The notes beneath the pieces were generated by a model. That model made no database searches. It saw only the letters and a list, made by a program, of their open reading frames with translations, and was not told the origin of the DNA. The position numbers and the translations under genes were made by a program. This document shows, one piece after another, positions 8,572 to 18,532 of a stretch of 64,000 nucleotides of DNA (its first letter is position 1; each line of letters starts with the position of its first letter). This DNA is from Halocynthiibacter styelae (GTDB lineage: Bacteria; Pseudomonadota; Alphaproteobacteria; Rhodobacterales; Rhodobacteraceae), in contig NZ_JADCKQ010000011.1 in NCBI RefSeq assembly GCF_016123485.1, forward strand, positions 79,960 through 143,959, read 5' to 3'.

Positions 8572-9237
8572 TTAAAAATCAAGGTCAGCATAATGCTGCG
8601 GGGGCGGGAAACCAGACACCTGATCGACCAGAATAGATCGGAACGCCGGGCGGGATTTAATCTTGGCGTACCAGTCTTTCACAGTGGGTGAACGGTTCCA
8701 GTCCACATCAGAAATATAGTCTAACGCAGAGAAATGCGCCGCCGCCGCGAAATCCGCAAGCGTCATAACATCCCCCGCCAGCCAGCGCCGCTGATCCAGT
8801 AGCCAGGCCATATAATCAATATGAAACTTGATCGCCTTCGCACCCGCTTTCACATTGGTACTGTCAGGATAACCCGCCTTGGTGATCTTCTTGTTCACCC
8901 GCTCATACAGCAGCTTTGATGTCACCTCGTGGTGAAACTTATCGTCAAACCAGGACACAAGCCGGCGCACCTCATAGCGTGCTTCTGGCGCCTGGGGCAT
9001 CAGGGACGGCGTCGGGAACTGTTCTTCAATATATTCACAGATCGCCGCACTTTCCGCGAGCAGTTTTCCGTCCATCTTCAGAACAGGTACTTTTCCGGCA
9101 GGGTTCCGGCGCATGAAATCAGCGTCACGTTCCCAGTAGCGTTCTTCCACCAGCTCAACCTCAAGCCTCTTTTCCGCAAGGCTCAGGCGAATCTTGCGAC
9201 AGAAGGGGGAAAGGGGGGCGTGATAAAGACGGATCAT
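8572..9237 (-). CDS. glutathione S-transferase family protein
   Basis: This encodes 221 residues. The N-terminal thioredoxin-like domain starts MIRLYHAPLSPFCRKIRLSL and holds the cis-Pro/GSH segment NPAGKVPVLKMDGKLLAESA. The all-alpha C-terminal domain (about 90-215) follows (WLAGDVMTLADFAAAAHFSALDY). The SPFCRK motif gives a likely catalytic Ser or Cys. Expected to be cytoplasmic and to bind glutathione; the substrate is unknown. This is one of three GST-fold genes in the window (also 34046 and 37651), and they are only distantly alike. Confidence 0.9.
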   Translation of the reverse strand: MIRLYHAPLSPFCRKIRLSLAEKRLEVELVEERYWERDADFMRRNPAGKVPVLKMDGKLLAESAAICEYIEEQFPTPSLMPQAPEARYEVRRLVSWFDDKFHHEVTSKLLYERVNKKITKAGYPDSTNVKAGAKAIKFHIDYMAWLLDQRRWLAGDVMTLADFAAAAHFSALDYISDVDWNRSPTVKDWYAKIKSRPAFRSILVDQVSGFPPPQHYADLDF

Positions 9238-9294
9238 TTCGGTATTATGCTCTTTGAATGGTGTTCTTTTCTTTCGCCCGAAGTGTGCCTGAAA

Positions 9295-10170
9295 TCAAGG
9301 CGCAAAACAATCGGCGCGTCCATCTGCACGGATCAGATCCGCGCCACCTGCAACAGAAGACGCCCGCTGACGCTGCCAGTTGCCCGGCTGACTGGCCGAC
9401 CGCCCCTTGGGATCTGGCAGAACTGTGGTTAGCCGCGCGGCCTGACGGGCGGACAGATCTCTGGCATTCACACCAAAATAATGCACGGCTGCGGCTTCTA
9501 CACCAAAGACGCCTTCGTCGAACTCTGCCACATTCAGGTACACTTCCAGAATACGTTCTTTTGACCAGATAAGTTCAACCATCGGCGTCAGCATGGCCTC
9601 AAGCCCTTTGCGCAGCCAGCTGCGCCCTTGCCAGAGATAGACATTCTTCACAACCTGCTGGCTGATCGTAGATCCACCCCGGCGCGCGCCACCAGACAAA
9701 GCATCACGAATCGCATCCGTGTCGAAGCCCCAGTGATTGCAGAAGTTCGCATCTTCCGCCGCCACAGCGGACCGGGCCATGACCGGGGCAATCTCATCCA
9801 TACGCACCCATGCGTGATCCAGCTGCCCCAGGCGATGGGTTTCCGAAATCATGTAAGGGGTCATGCGGGGATTGATGACAAGATAGAACAAAGCCGCCAG
9901 CACATTGATCGCCAGAAGCGCGCCAAAGATCCGCACCGGCCAGCGCAACCAGCGCCAGATTTTTGACCAGCGGGAAGGCTGCGTCTTTTTGGTGGATTTG
10001 CGCGGCTTGCGCGTCGATTTGGACGAAGAAGGTTTCTTCGCCGTCGCCCGCTTTGCGCTGCTCTCCCCGGATTTACCAGTGGGTTTTTTTGTCGTTTTCT
10101 CTGTCACCTCTAAGCAATCCCATATGCAGGCGGGCAAGGTCAACCGGAAGCCTGTGACATAGCAAATCAT
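9295..10170 (-). CDS. mtgA: monofunctional peptidoglycan glycosyltransferase
   Basis: This encodes up to 291 residues. After a Lys/Ser/Thr-rich basic tail and one membrane anchor (RIFGALLAINVLAALFYLVI) comes the GT51 domain. Its catalytic-glutamate motif is AVAAEDANFCNHWGFD, with RGGSTISQQVVKNVYLW and LEVYLNVAEFDEGVFGVE. It polymerises lipid II glycan strands in the periplasm. The start is uncertain: ATG 10170 has no clear ribosome site, and a GTG at 10107 (VTEKTTKK) would give a more typical length. It is transcribed away from gltB's terminator on the same strand and may have its own promoter in the 10171-10224 gap. Confidence 0.9.
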   Translation of the reverse strand: MICYVTGFRLTLPACIWDCLEVTEKTTKKPTGKSGESSAKRATAKKPSSSKSTRKPRKSTKKTQPSRWSKIWRWLRWPVRIFGALLAINVLAALFYLVINPRMTPYMISETHRLGQLDHAWVRMDEIAPVMARSAVAAEDANFCNHWGFDTDAIRDALSGGARRGGSTISQQVVKNVYLWQGRSWLRKGLEAMLTPMVELIWSKERILEVYLNVAEFDEGVFGVEAAAVHYFGVNARDLSARQAARLTTVLPDPKGRSASQPGNWQRQRASSVAGGADLIRADGRADCFAP

Positions 10171-10224
10171 CGCCAGGGTGCAGCCCGGAAACTTTCAAAG
10201 TTTCCGTCCCCTTTTCTTTGAAAG

Positions 10225-10259
10225 AAAAGGGCCGGCGCATCGCTGCAACCGGCCCTTTG
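10225..10259 (-). terminator. intrinsic terminator of gltB
   Basis: On the minus strand, CAAAGGGCCGG pairs with CCGGCCCTTTT and is followed by a T-rich run (TTTTCTTTC), two bases beyond the gltB stop. Confidence 0.85.
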
Positions 10260-10261
10260 TT

Positions 10262-13200
10262 TTACTCTGCTGCAACCGCTTCCAACGGGGCCGGCAGATG
10301 GATCAGCATTTCTTTCGGACAGATCTGCAGGAAGTTCCCACGCTCGGATTCCCAGTGTTGCAGGATCTCCCCTGCTTTCTGACTTCCGGTCTCATCGTAA
10401 TGGTTCTCAATCAGCCCTTTCAGCTGATCTTCCCAGTGCGCGTGACCAATCGGATTCACCACCAGAGTTTCCATATTCATCATCTTCGCAGATGTGCCCT
10501 CAGGGTCATAAATATAGGCCATCCCCCCGGTCATACCGGCACCGAAGTTTGCGCCAATGGACCCCAGGATCACCGCAACCCCACCGGTCATATATTCACA
10601 ACCGTTGGAACCACAGCCCTCGACCACCACGCTCGCACCGGAATTGCGTACAGCAAACCGTTCACCGGCACGACCTGCCGCCAGCAGTGTCCCGGCGGTT
10701 GCGCCATACAGCACAGTGTTGCCGATGATCGTGTTTTCAGACGCCTTCAGCGGTGAATTCATCGGCGGACGCACCACAACCATGCCACCGGACAGACCTT
10801 TGCCGACATAGTCATTCGCATCACCCGACACTTCGATCTTCAGGCCCGGGGCCGCGAAAGCGCCCAGCGCCTGACCGGCAGAACCAGTCAGTTTTACGGT
10901 CAGGTGATCCTGTTGCAGGGAATTGCGCATCCCAAAGTTCTGCACAATATGGCTGGATGTCCGTGTGCCCACAGTCCGATGCGTGTTCTGCACCGCGTAA
11001 TGCAGCTGCATCTTTTCGCCATCGTTCAGGAAACGCGCCGCATCGCGGACAATCTCCGCATCCAGCGTATCCGGCACCACATTGCGTTCCTTATCGCGGT
11101 TATAGACGATATCGCCCGCGCCATTCACCGTGATCAGAAGCGGGTTCAGGTCCAGATCGTCCAGATGGGCCGAACCACGGGACACCTGCGTCAGCAGATC
11201 CGCGCGACCAATCACCTCATCCAGGGACCGGGCACCAAGAGACGCCAGGATCTCACGTACTTCCTGCGCGTAGAAGGTGATCAGGTTCACGACTTTATCG
11301 GCATTGCCGGTAAATTTCGCCCGCAGATCATCGCGCTGGGTACAGACGCCGACTGGGCAAGTGTTGGACTGGCACTGACGCACCATGATACAGCCCATAG
11401 CGATCAGCGCGGCGGTGCCGATGCCGTATTCTTCCGCCCCCATCATCGCAGCCATCACAATGTCACGGCCCGTGCGCAGACCACCATCGGTGCGCAATGT
11501 CACACGATCCCGCAGGTTGTTCATCGCCAGAACCTGATGCGCTTCTGTCAGGCCCATTTCCCACGGCAGACCCGCATATTTGATCGAGGTCGCAGGCGAC
11601 GCACCGGTGCCGCCATTGTGGCCGGACACCAGGATAATATCCGCCTTCGCCTTGGCCACACCAGCGGCAATCGTGCCAACACCACTTGAGGCCACCAGTT
11701 TCACAGTCACCTTACAGCGCGGGTTGATCTGCTTCAGATCGTAAATCAGCTGCGCCAGGTCTTCGATAGAATAGATATCGTGGTGCGGTGGCGGTGAAAT
11801 CAGGGTCACGCCTTTGGTGGAATGACGCAGACGCGCGATCAGATCGGTCACTTTCATGCCCGGCAGCTGCCCGCCTTCGCCCGGTTTCGCACCCTGGGCC
11901 ACTTTGATTTCCAGCTCTTCACACTGGTTCAGATATTCCGCAGTCACACCAAAACGACCGGAGGCCACCTGTTTGATCTTCGCAGATGGGTTGTCACCAT
12001 TGGCTTCCGGCACGAAATGCGCCGGATCTTCGCCGCCCTCACCACTGTCAGATTTCGCGCCAATCCGGTTCATCGCCACGTTCAAAGTTTTATGCGCCTC
12101 AGGTGACAGCGCACCAAGGGACATGCCCGGGGTGACAAAGCGTTGGCGAATAGAGGTAATGCTTTCCACCTCTTCAATCGGCACAGGCGCGCCCATCGGC
12201 TTCACATCCAGCAGATCACGCAAATGGATCGGAGGCAGGCTGCGCATTTTTTCACTGTATTTCTTCCACAGCTCAAAGCTTGCGGTGTTACAGGCGCTTT
12301 GCAGCAGATGCATGCTTTGCGCTTCCCAGGCGTGGGTTTCACCGGATTTACGCGACTTATAGAAGCCGCCCACAGGCAGAACATTCGCGCCCATAAAGGC
12401 CTTTGCGTGCACTTGTTCCAGCTTACGCTGAATACCGGTGATCCCGATCCCGGAAATCCGGCTGGTCATGCCAGGGAAATATTCCGCAACCATCGCGCGC
12501 GACAGGCCAACAGCTTCAAAGTTCAGACCACCGCGATAGCTCGAGATCACAGAAATCCCCATCTTCGCCATGATCTTAAGCAGGCCCTGATCAATCGCAT
12601 TGCGATAATGCGCCACCGCTTCGGTCAGGGAACAGTCAAGCAAACCACGGTCCACACGGTCTGCCAGGGAATCCTCTGCCAGATAGGCGTTCACGATCGT
12701 TGCACCACAGCCGATCAGCACCGCAAAGTAATGCGGGTCCAGACATTCGGCAGACCGCACGTTCAGCGATGTGAAAGTGCGCAGGCCTTTGCGGGTCAGC
12801 CAGGAATGCACAGCAGAGGTCGCCAGAATCATCGGCATACCGATGCGATCATCCCCCAGCGCCATATCAGACAGAACAATGTGGCCCGCACCGGAACGCA
12901 CAGCTTCTTCCGCCTCTTTCCGGATCCGGGCAAGCGCATCCGCAAGCGTGCCATCTTTTGGGAAGGTGCAGTCAATATCAGCCATCGGCGCGTTGAATTC
13001 ACCCATCAGCTTTTCAAACTGCGCATTGCCGACAAACGGGCTTTCCAGAACCAGAATTTCGGTCTGGCTGCTGTCTTCGTCCAGCACGTTCTTCAGGTTG
13101 CCGAACCGCGTCTTCAACGACATCACCCGGAATTCACGCAGTGAATCAATCGGCGGGTTCGTGACCTGGGAAAACGCCTGACGGAAGAAATGGCTTAGCG

Positions 13201-14788
13201 GGCGGTACTGGTTCGACAGAACCGCAGACGGCGTGTCATCCCCCATAGATGCCAGCGCTTCTTTCCCGTCTTCCGCCATTGGGGCCAGGATATGTTCCAG
13301 CTCTTCCATGGTGAAACCCGCAGCGATCTGACGCGTGCGCAGCTCTTCACCACTGAACACAGCTTTTTCTTCAATCGCGGCCAGAACGTCTTCGGTTTCA
13401 ACGATCTTACCAACCCATTCACCAAACGGGCGGGACGCGGCCAGCGTATCTTTGATTTCTGTATCGCCGTAGAATTTGCCTTCCTGCATATCGACAGCAA
13501 TCATCTGGCCTGGGCCAAGCGCGCCTTTCTGAACGACGGTTTCCTCGTCAATCGGCACCATGCCCGCCTCAGACCCTGCGATCAGCAGGCCATCACCGGT
13601 GATGACATAACGCATCGGGCGCAGACCAGACCGGTCCACCCCGGCAGACACCCAGCGCCCATCGGTCATCGCCAGTGCGGCGGGGCCGTCCCATGGTTCC
13701 ATCACGGAATTGCAGTAGGAATACATATCAACCCAGGCTTTCGGCAGGCCCGTGGTGCTTTTTGACCAGGCTTCCGGCACCAGCATGGTTTTCGCCATCG
13801 GCGCAGAACGTCCCGCACGCACCAGAAGTTCAAACACACCATCCAGCGCAGCCGAATCCGACGCACCGCTGGAAACGATAGGCTTAATATCCCCCGCACG
13901 ATCCCCAAAGAAGGCAGACGCCATGCGGATTTCATGGGATTTCAGCCAGTTGAGGTTGCCCTTCAGCGTGTTGATTTCCCCGTTATGCGCCAGCATACGG
14001 AACGGCTGTGCCAGCCACCACTGTGGGAAAGTGTTGGTGGAATAACGCTGGTGATAAATCGCAAATGACGACTTAAAGCGTTCATCCATCAGATCCGGGT
14101 AAAACACCGCAACCTGTTCCGCCAGCATCATGCCTTTGTAAATGATCGAACGGCAGGACAAAGACGCAAGATACAGCTCCGGCACGCCAGCACGCTGCGC
14201 GGCTTTCTCAATCCGGCGACGAATGATGTACAGTTCACGTTCAAATGTTTCCTCATCCACACCTTTGGAATTGGAAATCAGGATCTGTTCGATCTCAGGG
14301 CGGGTTGCATTCGCTTTCTCACCCAGACAGGTCACATCCACCGGCACATGGCGCCAGCCATAGATGTAATAGCCCATCTCAAGCACTTCGGTTTCGACAA
14401 TCGTCCGGCAGGTTTCCTGCGCCCCGAAATCCGTACGCGGCAGGAAAACCTGACCAACCGCCACCAGTTCATCCATACGTGGTTCATGACCGGTGCGGCG
14501 GATCTGGTCGTAAAAGAACATCACAGGGATCTGCACATGGATACCCGCGCCATCGCCGGTCTTGCCATCCGCGTCCACTGCACCCCGGTGCCAGATCGCC
14601 TTCAGGGCATCAATGCCCGCATCCACAACCTGACGGCTTGGTTTTCCGTCGATGGAAACAACAAGCCCCACCCCGCAGGAAGAATGCTCTTCTTCCTCAC
14701 GGTAAAGACTGTTTTCAGCCATCCACTGACGCTTCGCCTCTTCCGCGCGCACCCAGTTCTCGTCATATGTTGTCTTGGTCTTCGTCAT
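10262..14788 (-). CDS. gltB: glutamate synthase [NADPH] large subunit
   Basis: This encodes 1508 residues from ATG 14788 (MTKTKTTYDENW), chosen because AGAAGGACA precedes it and because the open frame upstream lacks family similarity. The order is as usual. Class II glutamine amidotransferase comes first, with Cys near residue 38 in HSSCGVGLVVS, which implies propeptide removal. A central domain and the FMN-binding synthase domain follow (GHNGGTGASPATSIKYAGLP), with the [3Fe-4S] cysteines in CIMVRQCQSNTCPVGVCTQ. Last is the GXGXG beta-helix (GGMVVVRPP, GATAGTLLAAGRAGERFAVR). It makes two glutamates from glutamine and 2-oxoglutarate with GltD. gltD lies upstream on the same strand but is separated by an unrelated three-gene operon. 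Confidence 0.97.
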   Translation of the reverse strand: MTKTKTTYDENWVRAEEAKRQWMAENSLYREEEEHSSCGVGLVVSIDGKPSRQVVDAGIDALKAIWHRGAVDADGKTGDGAGIHVQIPVMFFYDQIRRTGHEPRMDELVAVGQVFLPRTDFGAQETCRTIVETEVLEMGYYIYGWRHVPVDVTCLGEKANATRPEIEQILISNSKGVDEETFERELYIIRRRIEKAAQRAGVPELYLASLSCRSIIYKGMMLAEQVAVFYPDLMDERFKSSFAIYHQRYSTNTFPQWWLAQPFRMLAHNGEINTLKGNLNWLKSHEIRMASAFFGDRAGDIKPIVSSGASDSAALDGVFELLVRAGRSAPMAKTMLVPEAWSKSTTGLPKAWVDMYSYCNSVMEPWDGPAALAMTDGRWVSAGVDRSGLRPMRYVITGDGLLIAGSEAGMVPIDEETVVQKGALGPGQMIAVDMQEGKFYGDTEIKDTLAASRPFGEWVGKIVETEDVLAAIEEKAVFSGEELRTRQIAAGFTMEELEHILAPMAEDGKEALASMGDDTPSAVLSNQYRPLSHFFRQAFSQVTNPPIDSLREFRVMSLKTRFGNLKNVLDEDSSQTEILVLESPFVGNAQFEKLMGEFNAPMADIDCTFPKDGTLADALARIRKEAEEAVRSGAGHIVLSDMALGDDRIGMPMILATSAVHSWLTRKGLRTFTSLNVRSAECLDPHYFAVLIGCGATIVNAYLAEDSLADRVDRGLLDCSLTEAVAHYRNAIDQGLLKIMAKMGISVISSYRGGLNFEAVGLSRAMVAEYFPGMTSRISGIGITGIQRKLEQVHAKAFMGANVLPVGGFYKSRKSGETHAWEAQSMHLLQSACNTASFELWKKYSEKMRSLPPIHLRDLLDVKPMGAPVPIEEVESITSIRQRFVTPGMSLGALSPEAHKTLNVAMNRIGAKSDSGEGGEDPAHFVPEANGDNPSAKIKQVASGRFGVTAEYLNQCEELEIKVAQGAKPGEGGQLPGMKVTDLIARLRHSTKGVTLISPPPHHDIYSIEDLAQLIYDLKQINPRCKVTVKLVASSGVGTIAAGVAKAKADIILVSGHNGGTGASPATSIKYAGLPWEMGLTEAHQVLAMNNLRDRVTLRTDGGLRTGRDIVMAAMMGAEEYGIGTAALIAMGCIMVRQCQSNTCPVGVCTQRDDLRAKFTGNADKVVNLITFYAQEVREILASLGARSLDEVIGRADLLTQVSRGSAHLDDLDLNPLLITVNGAGDIVYNRDKERNVVPDTLDAEIVRDAARFLNDGEKMQLHYAVQNTHRTVGTRTSSHIVQNFGMRNSLQQDHLTVKLTGSAGQALGAFAAPGLKIEVSGDANDYVGKGLSGGMVVVRPPMNSPLKASENTIIGNTVLYGATAGTLLAAGRAGERFAVRNSGASVVVEGCGSNGCEYMTGGVAVILGSIGANFGAGMTGGMAYIYDPEGTSAKMMNMETLVVNPIGHAHWEDQLKGLIENHYDETGSQKAGEILQHWESERGNFLQICPKEMLIHLPAPLEAVAAE

Positions 14789-14846
14789 TTTGGATGTCCT
14801 TCTCAGGGTGCCCGGTTGGGGCATAGTGGGTGGTATTCTTGTGGTG

Positions 14847-15578
14847 CTATTGCCCATCCGGGGCAAGCAGTTGAGTGAAGCGAAAGCTCATGCGAGCATC
14901 GACCGTGCGTTTGAAGCCGGATTTTTCTGTGATCGTCACCGGTTGTTCAAGAAGGGCAAAGTTCAGCCAGGCACGCCCTGAAAACGGTTCTTCTGCCCCC
15001 CTCCAGTTGCGGTGAAATTCGCTTTTCAGACCGGAGAACAGAAGTGTCTCAGCAGGAAGTATGCCCGCCCCCTGTCCGGTGTAATCTTCTGTATCAAAGG
15101 AAATTGTCCAGGTTCCGCTGACCGGCGTGACCGCCAGAAAAGAAAAACAACCTTCCATCTCAAACGAGAAATCGATTGCCGGCAAGGCAACATCCCGCAA
15201 CACACGCGCTTCGCGATCCGGCGCATCGTCCGGAACATAGAAATCCCCGCTTGATCTCAACAGATCATTTCTTTCGACCTGGCGATGACGACCTGGTTGC
15301 AAATAACTATAGTCGATAAGCACGGTTTCGGTTTCATACAGCAACCGCCCTTCCCAGTATGGCTGGATTGCCGCCACCGGATACTCTTCTAACTCGCCCG
15401 TCAAACGGCCCGGAACAGCGAATATGTCCTCACATTCAAATCCGGGATCTTCCAACCGCTCAAACCGGGCGGTATCCTGATCAACCGCGCCAAAGTCGAA
15501 CGCACCAGCCGCAACGGGCACAGCCAGGCAGAACGCGGAAAATATCATCCGTGTCATCATTTTGTGCCGCTGCATCAT
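14847..15578 (-). CDS. secreted protein of unknown function
   Basis: This encodes 243 residues. An N-terminal signal peptide (RMIFSAFCLAVPVAAGAFDF) follows MMQRHKMMT, so the true start could be the internal ATG of MMTRM. Cysteines (FECEDIF, EGCFSF) and a beta-rich composition suggest a periplasmic beta-sandwich, but no family is recognised. Its ATG overlaps the stop of the upstream gene in ATGA, so the two are translationally coupled. It ends 58 bases before the gltB start on the same strand. Confidence 0.75.
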   Translation of the reverse strand: MMQRHKMMTRMIFSAFCLAVPVAAGAFDFGAVDQDTARFERLEDPGFECEDIFAVPGRLTGELEEYPVAAIQPYWEGRLLYETETVLIDYSYLQPGRHRQVERNDLLRSSGDFYVPDDAPDREARVLRDVALPAIDFSFEMEGCFSFLAVTPVSGTWTISFDTEDYTGQGAGILPAETLLFSGLKSEFHRNWRGAEEPFSGRAWLNFALLEQPVTITEKSGFKRTVDARMSFRFTQLLAPDGQ

Positions 15579-16279
15579 CCGGCCCTCATCACATCAGCCA
15601 GTGATGACATCATCGCGCCGCAGCCAAATTGCGGGGTGTCGCTGAGGAAACCATCTTCGCCAGAACGGGAAAACGTCAGGGGTGAGGAATTATAAGCTTC
15701 CCAGGCCCCGCCATTGTTACGAAAGTGCCCTTCCCCGCCGATGAACAGGTTAAACTCTTCCAGAACATATTCCTGCCCACGGCCCTCAAACACGTTGGAT
15801 CCGGTGGTTTCGCTGATCTGATAATTCGTCTCAAGCAGGCGCTGGCCGTCGATCTCTACCACTTCGCCGGTCAGTACATCCTGCCCAACCACATGTCGTC
15901 GCGCAGGCATAGCCCCGGGATAGCCGACCACTTCAAAGAAATCGAAGCTGTCTTCGCCTGTGTCGCGCAGACGGCTCATGGACTGCAGATCTTTCTCCGG
16001 CTTGCTCATGGTGTTTTCAAAACCATCGATCAGATTTCGGGAATACATCCAGCGATATTCACTATCCATCTGCGATATATAAACCGGCCCGTCTTCCCCC
16101 ATGGAATAGCGCCATTTCACACCCTCTGACTCGCCCTCACAGGACCAGTAGTGTTCCACCTGGCAATCCGTAGACTGCACCGTCAGAAAGGCTACACATC
16201 CCGCGGGCGGCGTAACGGTACCCGCGAAAGACGCCATCGGCGCAACGATCATCGCGGCAAAAGCACATGCAAATTTCAT
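15575..16279 (-). CDS. secreted protein of unknown function
   Basis: This encodes 234 residues. The signal peptide MKFACAFAAMIVAPMASFAG is clear. Cysteines occur in pairs near the N-terminus of the mature protein (AGCVAF, STDCQVEHYWSCEG), with one near the end (PQFGCGAMM). The middle contains recurring short acidic strands (GQDVLTGEVVEIDGQRLLETNYQIS). No family is recognised. The gene overlaps both neighbours by 4 bases (ATGA on each side), making one operon with the GFA-type gene and the secreted protein downstream. Confidence 0.8.
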   Translation of the reverse strand: MKFACAFAAMIVAPMASFAGTVTPPAGCVAFLTVQSTDCQVEHYWSCEGESEGVKWRYSMGEDGPVYISQMDSEYRWMYSRNLIDGFENTMSKPEKDLQSMSRLRDTGEDSFDFFEVVGYPGAMPARRHVVGQDVLTGEVVEIDGQRLLETNYQISETTGSNVFEGRGQEYVLEEFNLFIGGEGHFRNNGGAWEAYNSSPLTFSRSGEDGFLSDTPQFGCGAMMSSLADVMRAG

Positions 16280-16731
16280 GAAATATCTCCCTGGTCGCTA
16301 CCTAAAACTGAAAATTTCTCAACACATTCCTGGCGCGTCATCACTGTGCGCCCCTCACCCACGTAGGCAAAACTCGCAGGCTTATGATCAATGTAAATCT
16401 CACTGGTCATGGTGAAATCATCGGCCTTATCAAACAGTCCCAGCGGGATTTCATAGTTCCCCGCCCATTTGCTGTCCATGGTCACACGAAACCACAGACC
16501 TGTGCCGCAGTTCTGACACCAGGCCCGTTCCGCCCAGTCGGAACTCTGACGCACAGCAATATTCTCGCGCCCGTCCCAGGTGACATTACCTTCTGGCACA
16601 GACACCCCAAGCAGGGCAGAGCCCGTCCAGCGGCGGCACATTTCACAATGGCAGGTGCCATACTCCGTAGGCACATCACGGGCGGTAAAGCGCACATCGC
16701 CGCACATGCACTGGCCAGTATGGTCTGTCAT
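16276..16731 (-). CDS. GFA family zinc protein (CENP-V/Gfa fold)
   Basis: This encodes 151 residues. The zinc-binding signature is complete: CMCGDVRF near the start, then GTCHCEMCRRWTG, and ARCQNCG-type AWCQNCGTGLWF. Relatives are annotated as glutathione-dependent formaldehyde-activating enzymes, but most members, including this one, have no proven activity. Cytoplasmic. It is the first gene of a three-gene overlapping operon whose other two products are exported, an odd pairing. The operon sits between gltD and gltB. Confidence 0.88.
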   Translation of the reverse strand: MTDHTGQCMCGDVRFTARDVPTEYGTCHCEMCRRWTGSALLGVSVPEGNVTWDGRENIAVRQSSDWAERAWCQNCGTGLWFRVTMDSKWAGNYEIPLGLFDKADDFTMTSEIYIDHKPASFAYVGEGRTVMTRQECVEKFSVLGSDQGDIS

Positions 16732-16845
16732 CGCTTTACCCTCCGTTTACTTTTGTCAAATTACAGTCAGCCAGGCTGACCTTACCAAAATATTAAAACC
16801 CCCGATGCCCTTCCGGGCAGCCTTAAAGATTTTAAAGTCCGGCTT

Positions 16846-16876
16846 TCTGAGACCTTAAAAACTTTAAAGTCTCAGA
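16846..16876 (-). terminator. hairpin terminator after gltD
   Basis: TCTGAGAC (16846-16853) pairs with GTCTCAGA (16869-16876), enclosing a second AT-rich inverted stretch (TTAAA/TTTAA). It starts ten bases after the gltD stop on the minus strand. A similar AT-rich element (TTAAAGATTTTAAAG, about 16822-16837) follows. There is only a weak U-tract. Confidence 0.6.
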
Positions 16877-16885
16877 AGATTTCAC

Positions 16886-18319
16886 TCATTCAGCCGCGAT
16901 GTTCGCCGCTGCGTTCAGGTTCTCCAGAATGTTCTGCGCGGCGTCACGCCCGTCCTTGATCGCCCAGACAACAAGGCTTGCGCCCCGGGCAATATCGCCC
17001 ACGGCCCAAACACCCGGCAGGCGGGTCTGATGGGTTGCGCCATCGGTCAGAACCGTGCCCCAGCGGGTCACTTCCAGTTCCGGTGTATTCCAAAGCGTCG
17101 GCAGATCTTCCGGTTCAAACCCCAGGGCTTTGATCACCAGATCGGCACCTTCCACGTAGTCCGCACCTTCGATCACTTCAGGGCTTTGACGGCCAGACGC
17201 ATCCGGTGCGCCAAGGCGCATCTTCTGCACCATCACACCTGCGACAGGGTCACCGGTGAAGCCTTTTGGCGCGGCAAGCCAGACGAATTCCACGCCCTCT
17301 TCTTCCGCGTTCTGCGTTTCCCGCACAGACCCCGGCATGTTCGCGCGGTCCCGACGGTACAGGCATTTCACACTGGTCGCGCCCTGACGGATCGCGGTGC
17401 GCACGCAGTCCATTGCAGTGTCACCACCACCGATGACAACCACGCGCTTGCCCTCGGCGTTCAGTTCACCACTATCATAGGCTGCGACCGTGTCACCAAA
17501 GCTCTGGCGATTGCTGGCAGACAGGTAATCCAGCGCCTTCACAAGCCCTTTCGCACCGGCACCGGGACCACCCAGATCACGGGATTTATAAACACCGGTC
17601 GCAAGCACCACTGCATTGTATTTGTTACGAATTTCTTCAAATCCGATGTCTTCACCAACGTTGCAATCCATCACGAATTGCACGCCGCCCTCCTTCAACT
17701 GATCGATCCGGCGCATCACCACATCTTTTTCCAGCTTAAAGCCCGGGATACCATAGGTCAGCAGCCCGCCGCCACGATCATAGCGATCATAAACCGTCAC
17801 CTGCACACCGGCTTTGCGCAACATATCTGCCGCTGCCAGACCACCAGGGCCGGCACCGATCACAGCAACGGATTCCTCACGTTCGCGACGTGGTTTGTTT
17901 GGGGTGACCCAGCCCTCTTTCCAGGCGGTATCGGTGATGTATTTCTCAACTGCACCGATGGTCACAGTGTCATGGCCGGATTGTTCAATCACACAGCTGC
18001 CTTCACACAGGCGATCCTGGGGGCAGATACGGCCACAGATTTCCGGGAAAGTGTTGGTGGCCTGAGACATCTCATAGGCTTCACGCAGACGGCCGGTCGC
18101 GGTCAGACGCAGCCAGTCTGGGATGTTATTCTGCAGCGGGCAGTGATCCTGACAATAGGGCACGCCACACTGGCTGCAACGGCTTGCCTGCTCTTCAGCC
18201 TTCTCCCGCGCGAACTCCGCGTAAATCTCATTGAAGTCCTCATTACGTACACCTGCATCACGTTTTTCAGGCATGTCACGGGATACAGTGACAAATTTAA
18301 GCATCGGGTTCTCGGCCAT
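16886..18319 (-). CDS. gltD: glutamate synthase small subunit
   Basis: This encodes 477 residues from ATG 18319 (MAENPMLKFVTVSR), preceded by GGAGAAT; the frame opens earlier but without similarity. The N-terminal cysteine clusters (CSQCGVPYCQDHCP, CGRICPQDRLCEGSC) bind two [4Fe-4S] centres. The FAD site is AVIGAGPGGLAAADML and the NADPH site VVIGGGDTAMDCVRTA. It feeds electrons from NADPH to GltB. It has its own terminator, so the gltBD pair is not a simple operon here: about 2 kb of other genes lies between. Confidence 0.96.
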   Translation of the reverse strand: MAENPMLKFVTVSRDMPEKRDAGVRNEDFNEIYAEFAREKAEEQASRCSQCGVPYCQDHCPLQNNIPDWLRLTATGRLREAYEMSQATNTFPEICGRICPQDRLCEGSCVIEQSGHDTVTIGAVEKYITDTAWKEGWVTPNKPRREREESVAVIGAGPGGLAAADMLRKAGVQVTVYDRYDRGGGLLTYGIPGFKLEKDVVMRRIDQLKEGGVQFVMDCNVGEDIGFEEIRNKYNAVVLATGVYKSRDLGGPGAGAKGLVKALDYLSASNRQSFGDTVAAYDSGELNAEGKRVVVIGGGDTAMDCVRTAIRQGATSVKCLYRRDRANMPGSVRETQNAEEEGVEFVWLAAPKGFTGDPVAGVMVQKMRLGAPDASGRQSPEVIEGADYVEGADLVIKALGFEPEDLPTLWNTPELEVTRWGTVLTDGATHQTRLPGVWAVGDIARGASLVVWAIKDGRDAAQNILENLNAAANIAAE

Positions 18320-18532
18320 GGCTATTCTCCGCTGTGGTCTCGCCCTTCTATACAAGGGGTCAGCAAGTTAAAAGTCATTATTGCTGACCTATAATGTGAT
18401 TTTATGGTGCAAAGTACGATATGCGACATTTTTGAGCAGCACCTTAAGTCAGCAAGACTTACCTACATGCTTTCTGATGTCTTTTCGAATCAACCAGGAT
18501 AATGTGAAGAAAAACTGATTCGAGCGTGCACC

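Noticed and set aside
12143..13144. Long plus-strand frames opposite gltB, gltD, petB and dapF
   Set aside because: All are antisense to highly conserved genes and lack ribosome sites; they arise from low stop-codon frequency in GC-rich DNA.
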